11,185 nucleotides of DNA from an uncultured Ruminiclostridium sp. (GTDB taxonomy: Bacteria; Bacillota; Clostridia; Oscillospirales; Ruminococcaceae). The notes beneath the pieces were generated by a model. That model made no database searches, was not told where the DNA came from, and saw only the letters and a list, made by a program, of their open reading frames with translations. The translations under genes and the position numbers were made by a program. The stretch spans positions 1 through 11,185 of the forward strand of contig CAJUQV010000047.1 of assembly GCA_910588335.1 (NCBI GenBank), given 5' to 3'. Shown here piece by piece: positions 5,234 to 11,185 of the stretch (within the stretch, counting starts at the first letter, position 1; every line of letters starts with the position of its first letter).

Positions 5234-6397
5234 ATGAATCTTGAAGAAATAAGAAAAGAAATTGACGAAACGGACGACCGTCTTTTAAAGCTGTTTTCCG
5301 AAAGAATGGAGCTTTGCGAAAATGTAGCGGAGTATAAGGCCAAAAACGGTATGGCGGTTTTTCAGGGAGCAAGGGAAAAGCAAGTGCTTGAGACTATAGA
5401 AAAGAAAAGCCATCCGAAACTTAGAGCCGCATCCAAGCTGCTTTTTTCACAGATAATGGAAATATCCAAATGTCTTCAGACCGAACGCCTTACCGAATAT
5501 CAGAGTGTAAAATCGGCTTCTCTTGCCGAAAATCCCGTAATTGCCTGTCCCGGTATAAAGGGAAGCTATACGGAGGAGGCTTGTTTAAGGGTATTCGGCA
5601 GTGAGGCACGGATTATTTACCTGGATACCTTTGATGAAGTGTTTAACGCAGTGGAAAGGGGAGAAGCGGATTATGGAACAGTGCCTATTGAAAACTCCAC
5701 TGCGGGAGGAGTGGAAGACACATACGACCTTTTGGGAAAGCGCGATATGTATATCGTAAGAAGGCTTTCCATACCGGTAAATCACGTGCTTGCCGCCAAA
5801 ACAAGGGACTGCGCTGTTAAAAAGGTTGTTTCACACGAACAGGCTTTGCACCAGTGCCGAAATTTTCTTAAAGAAACGGGCTGCGATACCGAGGCGGTTC
5901 CGAATACCTCGCTTGCCGCGAGAGGCGTGTCTTTAAGTGATAATGATACCGATACCGCCTGTATATGTTCGGAGCACTGCGCCGAGCTGTACGGACTGAC
6001 AGTGCTCAAAAAAAATATAGCGGATATCAGTGAAAATTTTACCCGTTTTATCGTTATATCCGATAAGCTTAACGTAGAGGAAAACGCGAATACCATAAGC
6101 GTGTGTCTTTCGCTTCCCCATGTGACGGGTTCGCTTTACAGGCTGCTGACTAAATTCAGCTACTGCGGCCTTAACCTGACCAAGATTGAAAGCCGTCCCA
6201 TGCCGCCGCATATAAAGAAGCAAACGGCTTCTTTAATGCCGGACAGAGAAAATTTTGATTTTATATTTTATCTGGATTTCGAGGGAAGTCTGCTTGATCC
6301 TTCGGTAGGGAAACTGCTTAAGAGCCTTGAGAAAGAGTGTGTGTATTACAGGGTTTTGGGGAACTATAAGGATTTGGATAAGGAGACGGGCTTATGA
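5234..6397 (+). CDS. pheA: Bifunctional chorismate mutase / prephenate dehydratase (P-protein)
   Basis: It turns chorismate into prephenate and then phenylpyruvate, the committed route to phenylalanine. Residues 1 to about 85 are an AroQ-type helical chorismate mutase. Arg7, Arg24, Lys35, Arg47 and Glu48 align by eye with E. coli Arg11, Arg28, Lys39, Arg51 and Glu52, while E. coli Asp48 appears to be Gln44. The prephenate dehydratase domain (about 101-275) has VPIENSTAG and the catalytic NFTRF (268-272). The C-terminal ACT domain (about 287-365) has TGSLYRLL (from 298) and ESRP (319-322), the phenylalanine-binding motifs, so feedback inhibition is expected. The 387 residues match the usual P-protein length. 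The ribosome site AAAGG lies 11 nt before the ATG. It overlaps ispF by 4 nt. Confidence 0.96.
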   Translation: MNLEEIRKEIDETDDRLLKLFSERMELCENVAEYKAKNGMAVFQGAREKQVLETIEKKSHPKLRAASKLLFSQIMEISKCLQTERLTEYQSVKSASLAENPVIACPGIKGSYTEEACLRVFGSEARIIYLDTFDEVFNAVERGEADYGTVPIENSTAGGVEDTYDLLGKRDMYIVRRLSIPVNHVLAAKTRDCAVKKVVSHEQALHQCRNFLKETGCDTEAVPNTSLAARGVSLSDNDTDTACICSEHCAELYGLTVLKKNIADISENFTRFIVISDKLNVEENANTISVCLSLPHVTGSLYRLLTKFSYCGLNLTKIESRPMPPHIKKQTASLMPDRENFDFIFYLDFEGSLLDPSVGKLLKSLEKECVYYRVLGNYKDLDKETGL

Positions 6398-6861
6398 GAA
6401 TCGGGCACGGATACGACGTACACCTGTTTAAGGAAGGAAGAAAACTTATTTTAGGCGGTGTGGAGATACCGAGTGAAAAGGGGCTTGACGGCCACTCCGA
6501 CGCCGACGTTCTGATCCACGCGGTTATCGATGCCATCTTAGGCGCTGCGGGGCTTCCCGATATAGGAAAACAATTTCCCGACAGCGATGAGAGGTATAAG
6601 GATATATCGAGTCTTAAGCTGCTTGAAGCGGCAAGGGATATGGTGTATTCCTCCGGCTACACCGTCGGGAATATCGACTGCACTTTGATAATGCTCAAAC
6701 CGAAAATAGGAAAATACACCGATAAGATGAAGGAGAACATCTGTAAAGCCTTGAATATTGACCTGAACCGCCTTAATATAAAGGCGACCACCGAAGAGGG
6801 TGCGGGTCTCGGCGAAAAAGCGGCGGGAGCGCACGCGGTGTTGCTGCTTAACGGCGGTTAG
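6394..6861 (+). CDS. ispF: 2-C-methyl-D-erythritol 2,4-cyclodiphosphate synthase
   Basis: IspF closes CDP-methylerythritol 2-phosphate to the cyclic diphosphate with loss of CMP, a step of the non-mevalonate (MEP) isoprenoid pathway; it acts as a cytosolic homotrimer with a divalent metal. The metal triad Asp8, His10 and His42 is present at the same numbering as in E. coli, in GHGYDVHLF and GHSDADVLIHA. Further family motifs are DIGKQFPDSD and TTEEGAG near the C-terminus. 155 residues is full length. The ATG overlaps the pheA stop as ATGA, and AAGGAG (6380-6385) lies 8 nt before it inside pheA, so translation is likely coupled. ispD is not in the window. The pairing with pheA is not a pathway link. 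Confidence 0.97.
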   Translation: MRIGHGYDVHLFKEGRKLILGGVEIPSEKGLDGHSDADVLIHAVIDAILGAAGLPDIGKQFPDSDERYKDISSLKLLEAARDMVYSSGYTVGNIDCTLIMLKPKIGKYTDKMKENICKALNIDLNRLNIKATTEEGAGLGEKAAGAHAVLLLNGG

Positions 6862-6877
6862 TCGTTTTTGGGGGATC

Positions 6878-6930
6878 AATACTAATCTTTGATCAAGGTG
6901 TAGGCAAATGGATGATTAAAGATTAGTATT
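6878..6930. repeat. Palindromic intergenic repeat, copy 3
   Basis: Arms 6878-6895 and 6913-6930 pair over 18 positions with one G-T. The left arm begins AATACTAATCTTTGATCA. The 17-nt centre starts AAGGTGTAG, like the centre of copy 1. It fills the 79-nt gap between convergent ispF and the XRE gene. The stem could help end transcription from both sides, but no T-run follows. Confidence 0.78.
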
Positions 6931-6940
6931 ATTCGTTGCT

Positions 6941-7153
6941 TCATCGGTTCATTTCTTTGACGTTAGTTCTACCCAATAAATAATCCACAGATACTCCGTA
7001 AAAATCCGCCAGTTTTATAAGCGTTTCGGTGGGAATATCATGGCCGCCGGATTCGTAATAGCTGTAGGTTCTTTGACTGCAGTTAAGCACATTAGCCACT
7101 TCCGTCTGATTAAGGTCACTGTCTTCTCTTAAATCTCTTATTCTTCTGTACAT
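6941..7153 (-). CDS. Small XRE-family transcriptional regulator
   Basis: The product is 70 aa and almost entirely one Cro/C1-type helix-turn-helix. Residues about 14-34 (LNQTEVANVLNCSQRTYSYYE) give the two DNA-contacting helices, followed by GGHDIPTETLIKLADFYGVS and the usual DYLLGRT end. I choose the ATG at 7151-7153 because GGAGG lies 8 nt upstream. A TTG 15 nt earlier (7166-7168) is in frame but would overlap that ribosome site. The gene is divergent from the TM2 gene, and the gap holds two palindromes of one design (7191-7207 and 7216-7232), so it very likely represses that promoter and perhaps its own. There is no sensor domain; any signal input is unknown. Confidence 0.93.
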   Translation of the reverse strand: MYRRIRDLREDSDLNQTEVANVLNCSQRTYSYYESGGHDIPTETLIKLADFYGVSVDYLLGRTNVKEMNR

Positions 7154-7190
7154 TTTGTTTTCCTCCAAGTCTTTTTATTTTATTTTATGT

Positions 7191-7237
7191 TAGAATAAAA
7201 TATTCTATTGACTTTTAGAACAAAATGTGCTAGAATA
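7191..7237. promoter_or_regulatory. Operator cluster for the XRE regulator
   Basis: Two 17-bp palindromes share the plan TAGAAYA-AAA-TRTKCTA. The first (7191-7207) is perfect: TAGAATA, AAA, TATTCTA. The second (7216-7232) is TAGAACA, AAA, TGTGCTA with one mismatch. Their starts are 25 bp apart. A further half-site, TAGAATA, lies at 7231-7237. The first touches the -35 box and the second fills the spacer of the plus-strand promoter, so binding would block it. Assignment to the neighbouring XRE protein is inferred from position. Confidence 0.75.
7208..7236 (+). promoter_or_regulatory. Promoter of the TM2 gene
   Basis: TTGACT (7208-7213) and TAGAAT (7231-7236) are 17 nt apart. The start of transcription would lie near 7243, just before the ribosome site AAAGGAGG (7244-7251), so the leader is only about 17 nt. 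The -10 box coincides with an operator half-site. Confidence 0.8.
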
Positions 7238-7259
7238 AGATAAAAAGGAGGACATTTTA

Positions 7260-7745
7260 ATGGAAGAAAATAATTTTATACCCAGTGATAACACATCTGC
7301 TAATGTGGGAGCACAAACCGCCGCTCCTGTTCAGACCGCAATAACGCAAACGGCAACTCAGCAAGCCATAACACCTGCTCAGGAAACAAAATTCTGCAAG
7401 CACTGCGGGGGAAAAATACCTGCCGACGCGGTGCTTTGTACCCTTTGCGGGAGACAGGTAGAGCAGTTAAACGGTTCGCAGGCTCAGCCGCAGATCGTTA
7501 TAAACAACACCAATGAAAACATAAATACAAACGCAAATATAAACGGCGGAGCTGTCGGACGTGTAAGAAACAAATGGGTGGCTTTGGTGCTTTGCATCTT
7601 TTTCGGGATTATCGGAGGGCATAAGTTTTATGAGGGCAAGGTCGGAATGGGTATACTTTATATATTTACGCTGGGACTGTTCGGTATAGGAGTTTTTGTG
7701 GATTTTATCTCAATTTTGTTTAAGCCGGTTCATTATTATGTATGA
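7260..7745 (+). CDS. Zinc-ribbon and TM2-domain membrane protein
   Basis: The 161-aa protein has a disordered Thr/Gln/Ala-rich N-terminus (1-43), a zinc ribbon with Cys46, 49, 60 and 63 (FCKHCGGKIP and LCTLCGRQ), an Asn-rich linker (about 70-100), and a TM2 domain (about 104-155). The TM2 part has two hydrophobic helices (about 106-118 and 130-152) joined by the typical GGHKFYEGKVGMG turn. TM2 proteins are widespread in Firmicutes and mostly uncharacterised; I can only say it is a small membrane protein with a metal-binding soluble part. AAAGGAGG lies 8 nt before the ATG. It is divergent from, and probably repressed by, the XRE regulator, and ends at the strong terminator 7769-7816. Confidence 0.9.
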   Translation: MEENNFIPSDNTSANVGAQTAAPVQTAITQTATQQAITPAQETKFCKHCGGKIPADAVLCTLCGRQVEQLNGSQAQPQIVINNTNENINTNANINGGAVGRVRNKWVALVLCIFFGIIGGHKFYEGKVGMGILYIFTLGLFGIGVFVDFISILFKPVHYYV

Positions 7746-7768
7746 TAGTATTTGATAATCGTTACGTA

Positions 7769-7816
7769 AAAAACTCTTTACGTTTTGGGGATAACCCCGA
7801 ACCGTAAAGAGTTTTT
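7769..7816. terminator. Bidirectional intrinsic terminator
   Basis: AAAAACTCTTTACG (7769-7782) pairs with its complement at 7803-7816. After one mismatch the stem continues as TTTGGGG/CCCCGAA to an ATAA loop, about 21 pairs in all. Each strand ends in a run of five or more T. It separates the convergent TM2 gene and ABC permease gene and should serve both. Confidence 0.9.
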
Positions 7817-7881
7817 AACAGCGATTTTTATAAAATCTGAGATTTGATAAATGCCCCCCAAACGCCGATTTACGAATTTTT

Positions 7882-10245
7882 TTATTCCGTCACAAGCTCT
7901 CTTATTTTAACTCTCTTTATCTTTCCGCTTGCCCAGTAGGCGAATACAAAAAAGCAAAACGTCAGCATAACCGATGGTATAATTACCGATATAAAATCGA
8001 TCTCGGTTGGCAGGTGGGAAAGCCCGACAAGACTAAGCCCAAGTCCCAACAGCTTCGAGGAAAAGAGCAGGCTTACGGATATGCCAAAGGCAGTGCCAAA
8101 AACGGACGTTATCAGAAATCTGAAGCCGAAGCTCAGCCTCAGACTGCGCACCGTATATCCTAAAGCCTTATATATGCCTATATCTGTTTTTTCCTGCAAC
8201 AATGCTCTTGTGCAGACCATTTTTACCGTTATCAGGGCAAAAAACGCGGACAGAACATAAATGAGCACTCTCATAATATCTATTATTTCAACAATGCCCG
8301 CTCCTATATAGTTGTTTATGTTGTATACGCCAAAGCCTACATTGTCATCTCCGTTGTATTTATTTTCCAGCATTTCAACTATTTCTTCCGCTCTGCCGTT
8401 ATCCTTTTCGCTCAGCATAATGCTCATATTTAATATCTTATAATCAAACAGTCTGTTTACGGCGTTTTCGGAAAAAGCAAAGCACATTCCGCTGTCGTTG
8501 GTAGTCTGGTAAAGCCCCGAAATGATATATTCCGCTTCACGATTCTCGGTGGTTATTTTTACTTTATCGCCCACATTTTTTTCAATGGTTTCGGCTATCA
8601 TTTCCGTAATGACGATTTCGTTATCGTATATGGGCGCCCTGCCTTTTAAAATAGGCGTTATTTTTTCGGGGTTTTTTACGATGCGCGCCATCAGGTTTTC
8701 TCCGTTTACGGAAAGATAGGTGTAATCGCTGTAAAATATTTCCTTTATCTCCGCCCTTTCGCTTATAAAATCCTTTATTTCACTCTGATATTCCTCGCAG
8801 GCCGAATCGGAGCAGTAGACGGCAATATCGGCAAATTCTGTCCCCATAGCCAGAAGCGCGTTTTTCGAGGTCATAAGATTCATTATAAGATTTATCGTTA
8901 GCATAAAAAATATAAGAATAACGGAAATAAACACCGCACCCAGATATTTTCGCTTTGCGGAGGTAAACTGTCTTGCGGCAATGGTAAGGGAGAGCAGCTT
9001 TTTGCTTATGGGAAGCTTTATCCTGCTGTCAAAATAAATATCCTCTTTTCCTCCGCCGATGGCTTTTACGGGAGAGATTTTTCCCAAGGGCAAGGTTTTG
9101 ATAAAGATAAGAACCGCGCTTATAAGCAGGATGGCGCCGATAAGCAAAAGACTTTTTCCCGCAGAAATACCTCTGTTTGGCATGGTTCCGGTTATTAGGC
9201 GGCAGGCGTTTGTAATAACGCTTTCAATGGGAATCGATAAAAATGTCCCTAAAAACACTCCCAAAGCTTCCGCGATTAGGTACTGGGCAAAAAACAAATG
9301 CGACAGCTTTTTTCTTGAAAAGCCCTGTGATTTCAGTATGCCAAAGGTTACGTAATCGGTTTCGATATCCGTGCTTATGCTGTGGCTTATAAGTATAAGA
9401 ACGATCAGGAACAGAAACGCCGCAAATACCGTAAACAGCTTTGTCAGCACTTCGGGCATAAGCGTGCTGTATCTTATGGTTTGATCTTTGGTAAGGGCGC
9501 CGTAGGAATTGTCTATTATTCCGGTTTCAAGATTAAGCTCTCTTTGAAACTTGCCCGCGCTGAAGTCACAGCTATCCGCTTTATAAATTGACATTATCAG
9601 CACCGAAGAGGCTTCGCACTTGACTTTTTCGGCTTTTTCCAGCTTTGCGTTCAATCTGCCGTAATCCTCGTCGCTTATAAATGCCTGCTTCCAGCCGATA
9701 GTTTGTGCGCCGAATGAGGGCTCCTGTACAAAACCGGCTATTTTAAAATCCGCGTCGATGTTGCCTGAAAAATCAAAGGTTACCGTATCCCCAACGTTGC
9801 AGTATATTTTGTCCTTCATCCCCAAGGACAGGTATACCTCTCCGGCTTTAAGTTCGGGCACCTTGTCCTCAAAACGGTTCAAATCCGCGCTGAAAAGCTT
9901 TATACCGCTGCGCATTTTCTGTAAAAGTTCACTGTTACCGTCATGATTTTCTCCGCAGGCTATGCGGTTGGCAACCAAAGCGTCGAAATATGCAACTCTC
10001 TTCACAAGACGGCTGTTTTCCACGCTTTCCTTAAGCTCATCGGTCAGATATTCCTTATCTGTAAACAGAACGGTATCTCCGCTGTCCGCAGTTTCAAAGG
10101 CTTTTTCCAGTCCGGCCTTATAATTGTCAACAGCGCTTAATATTGCCGTCTGTACGGAGGTTACTATCATCATAAGAAGCGCTATGGAAATAAAAGCGCT
10201 TTTTTTCTTTTTAATATTTGCCTTAAGCAATATCAGCAATTCCAT
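7882..10245 (-). CDS. ABC transporter permease, FtsX family
   Basis: The 787-aa integral membrane protein has eight predicted helices: 17-37, 267-288, 318-340, 365-384, 437-458, 656-677, 705-728 and 751-771. Two large outer domains (about 40-265 and 460-655) precede two FtsX-type modules, whose cytoplasmic loops carry the matching motifs FGILKSQGFSRKKL (301-314) and IGIYKALGYTVRSL (689-702). A fused double-module layout like this is seen in LolCE/MacB-type and antimicrobial-peptide export permeases of Firmicutes; the substrate is unknown. It starts 18 nt after the ATPase gene, whose TAA is followed directly by GGAGG; GAGGA lies 7 nt before the ATG. The two genes form one operon and one transporter. 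Confidence 0.93.
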   Translation of the reverse strand: MELLILLKANIKKKKSAFISIALLMMIVTSVQTAILSAVDNYKAGLEKAFETADSGDTVLFTDKEYLTDELKESVENSRLVKRVAYFDALVANRIACGENHDGNSELLQKMRSGIKLFSADLNRFEDKVPELKAGEVYLSLGMKDKIYCNVGDTVTFDFSGNIDADFKIAGFVQEPSFGAQTIGWKQAFISDEDYGRLNAKLEKAEKVKCEASSVLIMSIYKADSCDFSAGKFQRELNLETGIIDNSYGALTKDQTIRYSTLMPEVLTKLFTVFAAFLFLIVLILISHSISTDIETDYVTFGILKSQGFSRKKLSHLFFAQYLIAEALGVFLGTFLSIPIESVITNACRLITGTMPNRGISAGKSLLLIGAILLISAVLIFIKTLPLGKISPVKAIGGGKEDIYFDSRIKLPISKKLLSLTIAARQFTSAKRKYLGAVFISVILIFFMLTINLIMNLMTSKNALLAMGTEFADIAVYCSDSACEEYQSEIKDFISERAEIKEIFYSDYTYLSVNGENLMARIVKNPEKITPILKGRAPIYDNEIVITEMIAETIEKNVGDKVKITTENREAEYIISGLYQTTNDSGMCFAFSENAVNRLFDYKILNMSIMLSEKDNGRAEEIVEMLENKYNGDDNVGFGVYNINNYIGAGIVEIIDIMRVLIYVLSAFFALITVKMVCTRALLQEKTDIGIYKALGYTVRSLRLSFGFRFLITSVFGTAFGISVSLLFSSKLLGLGLSLVGLSHLPTEIDFISVIIPSVMLTFCFFVFAYWASGKIKRVKIRELVTE

Positions 10246-10263
10246 AGTATTATCCTCGCCTCC

Positions 10264-11025
10264 TTACCATTCCAGAGAGGAGAGCCAAGCATTAACCTGT
10301 GTTTCGCGGCTTTTTTCTTCCTCTTTTACATAAGGAGCAAGTTCCAGCTCTCCCGTTATTTTTCCGTCCTCTAAGTACAAAATCCTTGTGGCTCTAAGAG
10401 CTGCTCTTATGTCGTGAGTAACCATCAGCACGCTTTGTCCCTCCCTGTTCAGTTCGGTGAGAAGGTTTAGCACTTCGTTGGTGTTTTTTCGATTCAGCGC
10501 TCCGGTAGGCTCGTCCGCGAACAGCAGCTTCGGGCTGTTTATTACCGCTCTCGCCACGGCGCACCGCTGCTGTTCTCCTCCTGAAACCTGCGAGGGGAGG
10601 TGAGTTTTTATGTGGGATATGTTCATTTTGGAAAACAGTTCTTCCGCACGTGTTTTTACTTCGGCGGCGGTTCGTACTTTATTGAGATATCCGCTCACCA
10701 AAACGTTTTCCATAAGGCTTAGATTGCCAACCAAGTGCATTTGCTGAAAAATAAATCCGAAATCGGTATATCGCAGCTGAGCGAGAGTATTTTCCTTAAC
10801 GGAAACCAGGTCTTTTTCGTTATAGGAAACTTTGCCCGCCGTCGCTCTGTCCATGCCGCTTAAGGCGTAGAGCAGGGTGGATTTGCCGGAGCCGCTGGCG
10901 CCCATTACCACGGTAAAATCACATTCGTAAAGGTCCAAATCAATATGGGATAAAATATGGAGCTGGCCGCCGTTATGGGCAAAGCTTTTGCAAAGACCCT
11001 TTGCGGATAGAATAACTTTTTTCAT
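10264..11025 (-). CDS. ABC transporter ATP-binding protein (MacB/LolD type)
   Basis: The 253-aa nucleotide-binding subunit powers the permease encoded just downstream. Walker A is GASGSGKST (42-50), the Q-loop FIFQQ (91-95), the signature VSGGEQQR (147-154), Walker B LLFADEP (167-173) and the switch VTHD (202-205, His204). The D-loop, normally ALD, reads ALN (176-178), a noticeable change in an otherwise intact enzyme. The tail (about 230-253) ends in NAWLSSLEW, an extension known to me from related Firmicute exporters. The ribosome site AAAGG is near the ATG. Upstream direct repeats suggest control by a response regulator. Defence against, or export of, peptides or lipids is a family-level guess only. 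Confidence 0.95.
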   Translation of the reverse strand: MKKVILSAKGLCKSFAHNGGQLHILSHIDLDLYECDFTVVMGASGSGKSTLLYALSGMDRATAGKVSYNEKDLVSVKENTLAQLRYTDFGFIFQQMHLVGNLSLMENVLVSGYLNKVRTAAEVKTRAEELFSKMNISHIKTHLPSQVSGGEQQRCAVARAVINSPKLLFADEPTGALNRKNTNEVLNLLTELNREGQSVLMVTHDIRAALRATRILYLEDGKITGELELAPYVKEEEKSRETQVNAWLSSLEW

Positions 11026-11067
11026 AAACGATACCTTTCTTTTTTATGAGAATATGTTCTTTCTTTT

Positions 11068-11103
11068 ATTCTAATCTAAAAGTTATTAAGAAGTCTTTAA
11101 GAA
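11068..11103 (-). promoter_or_regulatory. Activator-type promoter of the ABC operon
   Basis: On the minus strand a -10 box TAGAAT (complement of 11068-11073) has no -35 box at the right distance; that place reads AGACTT. Instead, TTAAGAA occurs at 11086-11092 and 11097-11103, 7-bp direct repeats with a 4-bp gap and an 11-bp period, overlapping the missing -35. This is the layout used by OmpR/PhoB-type response regulators. No two-component genes lie inside the window. Confidence 0.5.
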
Positions 11104-11137
11104 ATATAAAAAGCAAGCAGTTTTTTCATCTTTATAC

Positions 11138-11185
11138 TAATAACCATTTTGACACAGGATAAAATCATAGTCAAAATGGTTATTA
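11138..11185. repeat. Palindromic repeat at the right edge, variant family member
   Basis: TAATAACCATTTTGAC (11138-11153) is perfectly repeated in inverse at 11170-11185, where the window ends, with a 16-nt centre. The left arm is preceded by ATAC, so its end reads ATACTAAT, like the end of the 6878 copy, but the inner arm is different. The right arm probably continues beyond the window. Confidence 0.6.

Noticed and set aside
7154..7168. TTG start for the XRE gene adding five residues
   Set aside because: The TTG overlaps the GGAGG that serves the ATG at 7151-7153 with an 8-nt spacer.
7833..7845. Palindrome AAATCT-G-AGATTT near the permease gene end
   Set aside because: Short and isolated, already downstream of both genes' coding parts, with a much stronger terminator next to it.
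1..11185. CRISPR array, prophage or insertion sequence
   Set aside because: No regularly spaced direct repeats with unique spacers, no cas, integrase or transposase motifs were seen on either strand.

Overview
The window looks like chromosomal DNA from a low-to-moderate-GC Firmicute of class Clostridia, probably a Ruminococcus-like Oscillospiraceae. The basis is AT-rich intergenic DNA, consensus sigma-A promoters with 17-nt spacers, strong AGGAGG-type ribosome sites, an S-box riboswitch in front of metK, and a zinc-ribbon/kinase-like/PASTA protein of a type I associate with that group. The taxon is inference; no rRNA or other marker gene is present.

Layout, left to right. 1-467 has no convincing gene but holds several hairpins. 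A minus-strand tRNA-Arg(ACG) (518-594) has a consensus promoter on its right and a 22-bp hairpin terminator on its left. 759-1060 is gene-free and carries four successive hairpins that may be a structured RNA. metK (minus) has a full regulatory leader: promoter, SAM-I riboswitch, intrinsic terminator, then a palindromic repeat, then the ribosome site. A 108-codon gene of unknown function (minus) follows. It is divergent from a 646-aa zinc-ribbon, kinase-like, two-PASTA membrane protein (plus) whose catalytic residues are all replaced, so it reads as a pseudokinase. Next are pheA (chorismate mutase/prephenate dehydratase/ACT) and ispF, overlapping by 4 nt as a translationally coupled pair. A small XRE regulator (minus) is then divergent from a zinc-ribbon TM2 membrane protein (plus), with a matching set of operator-like palindromes inside the shared promoter region. 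A bidirectional terminator separates the TM2 gene from a minus-strand two-gene ABC transporter operon (ATPase then FtsX-type permease). Seven-base direct repeats with an 11-bp period lie over the -35 region of that operon.

The housekeeping genes cover SAM synthesis (metK, feedback-controlled by the riboswitch), phenylalanine synthesis (pheA) and non-mevalonate isoprenoid synthesis (ispF). The less ordinary parts are the pseudokinase, the self-contained XRE/TM2 switch, and a family of short intergenic palindromes. Three copies share the arm AATACYAATCTTTRATCAA (711-757, 2270-2309, 6878-6930), and a fourth, divergent one lies at the right edge (11138-11185). No CRISPR array, transposase, integrase or phage gene is visible.
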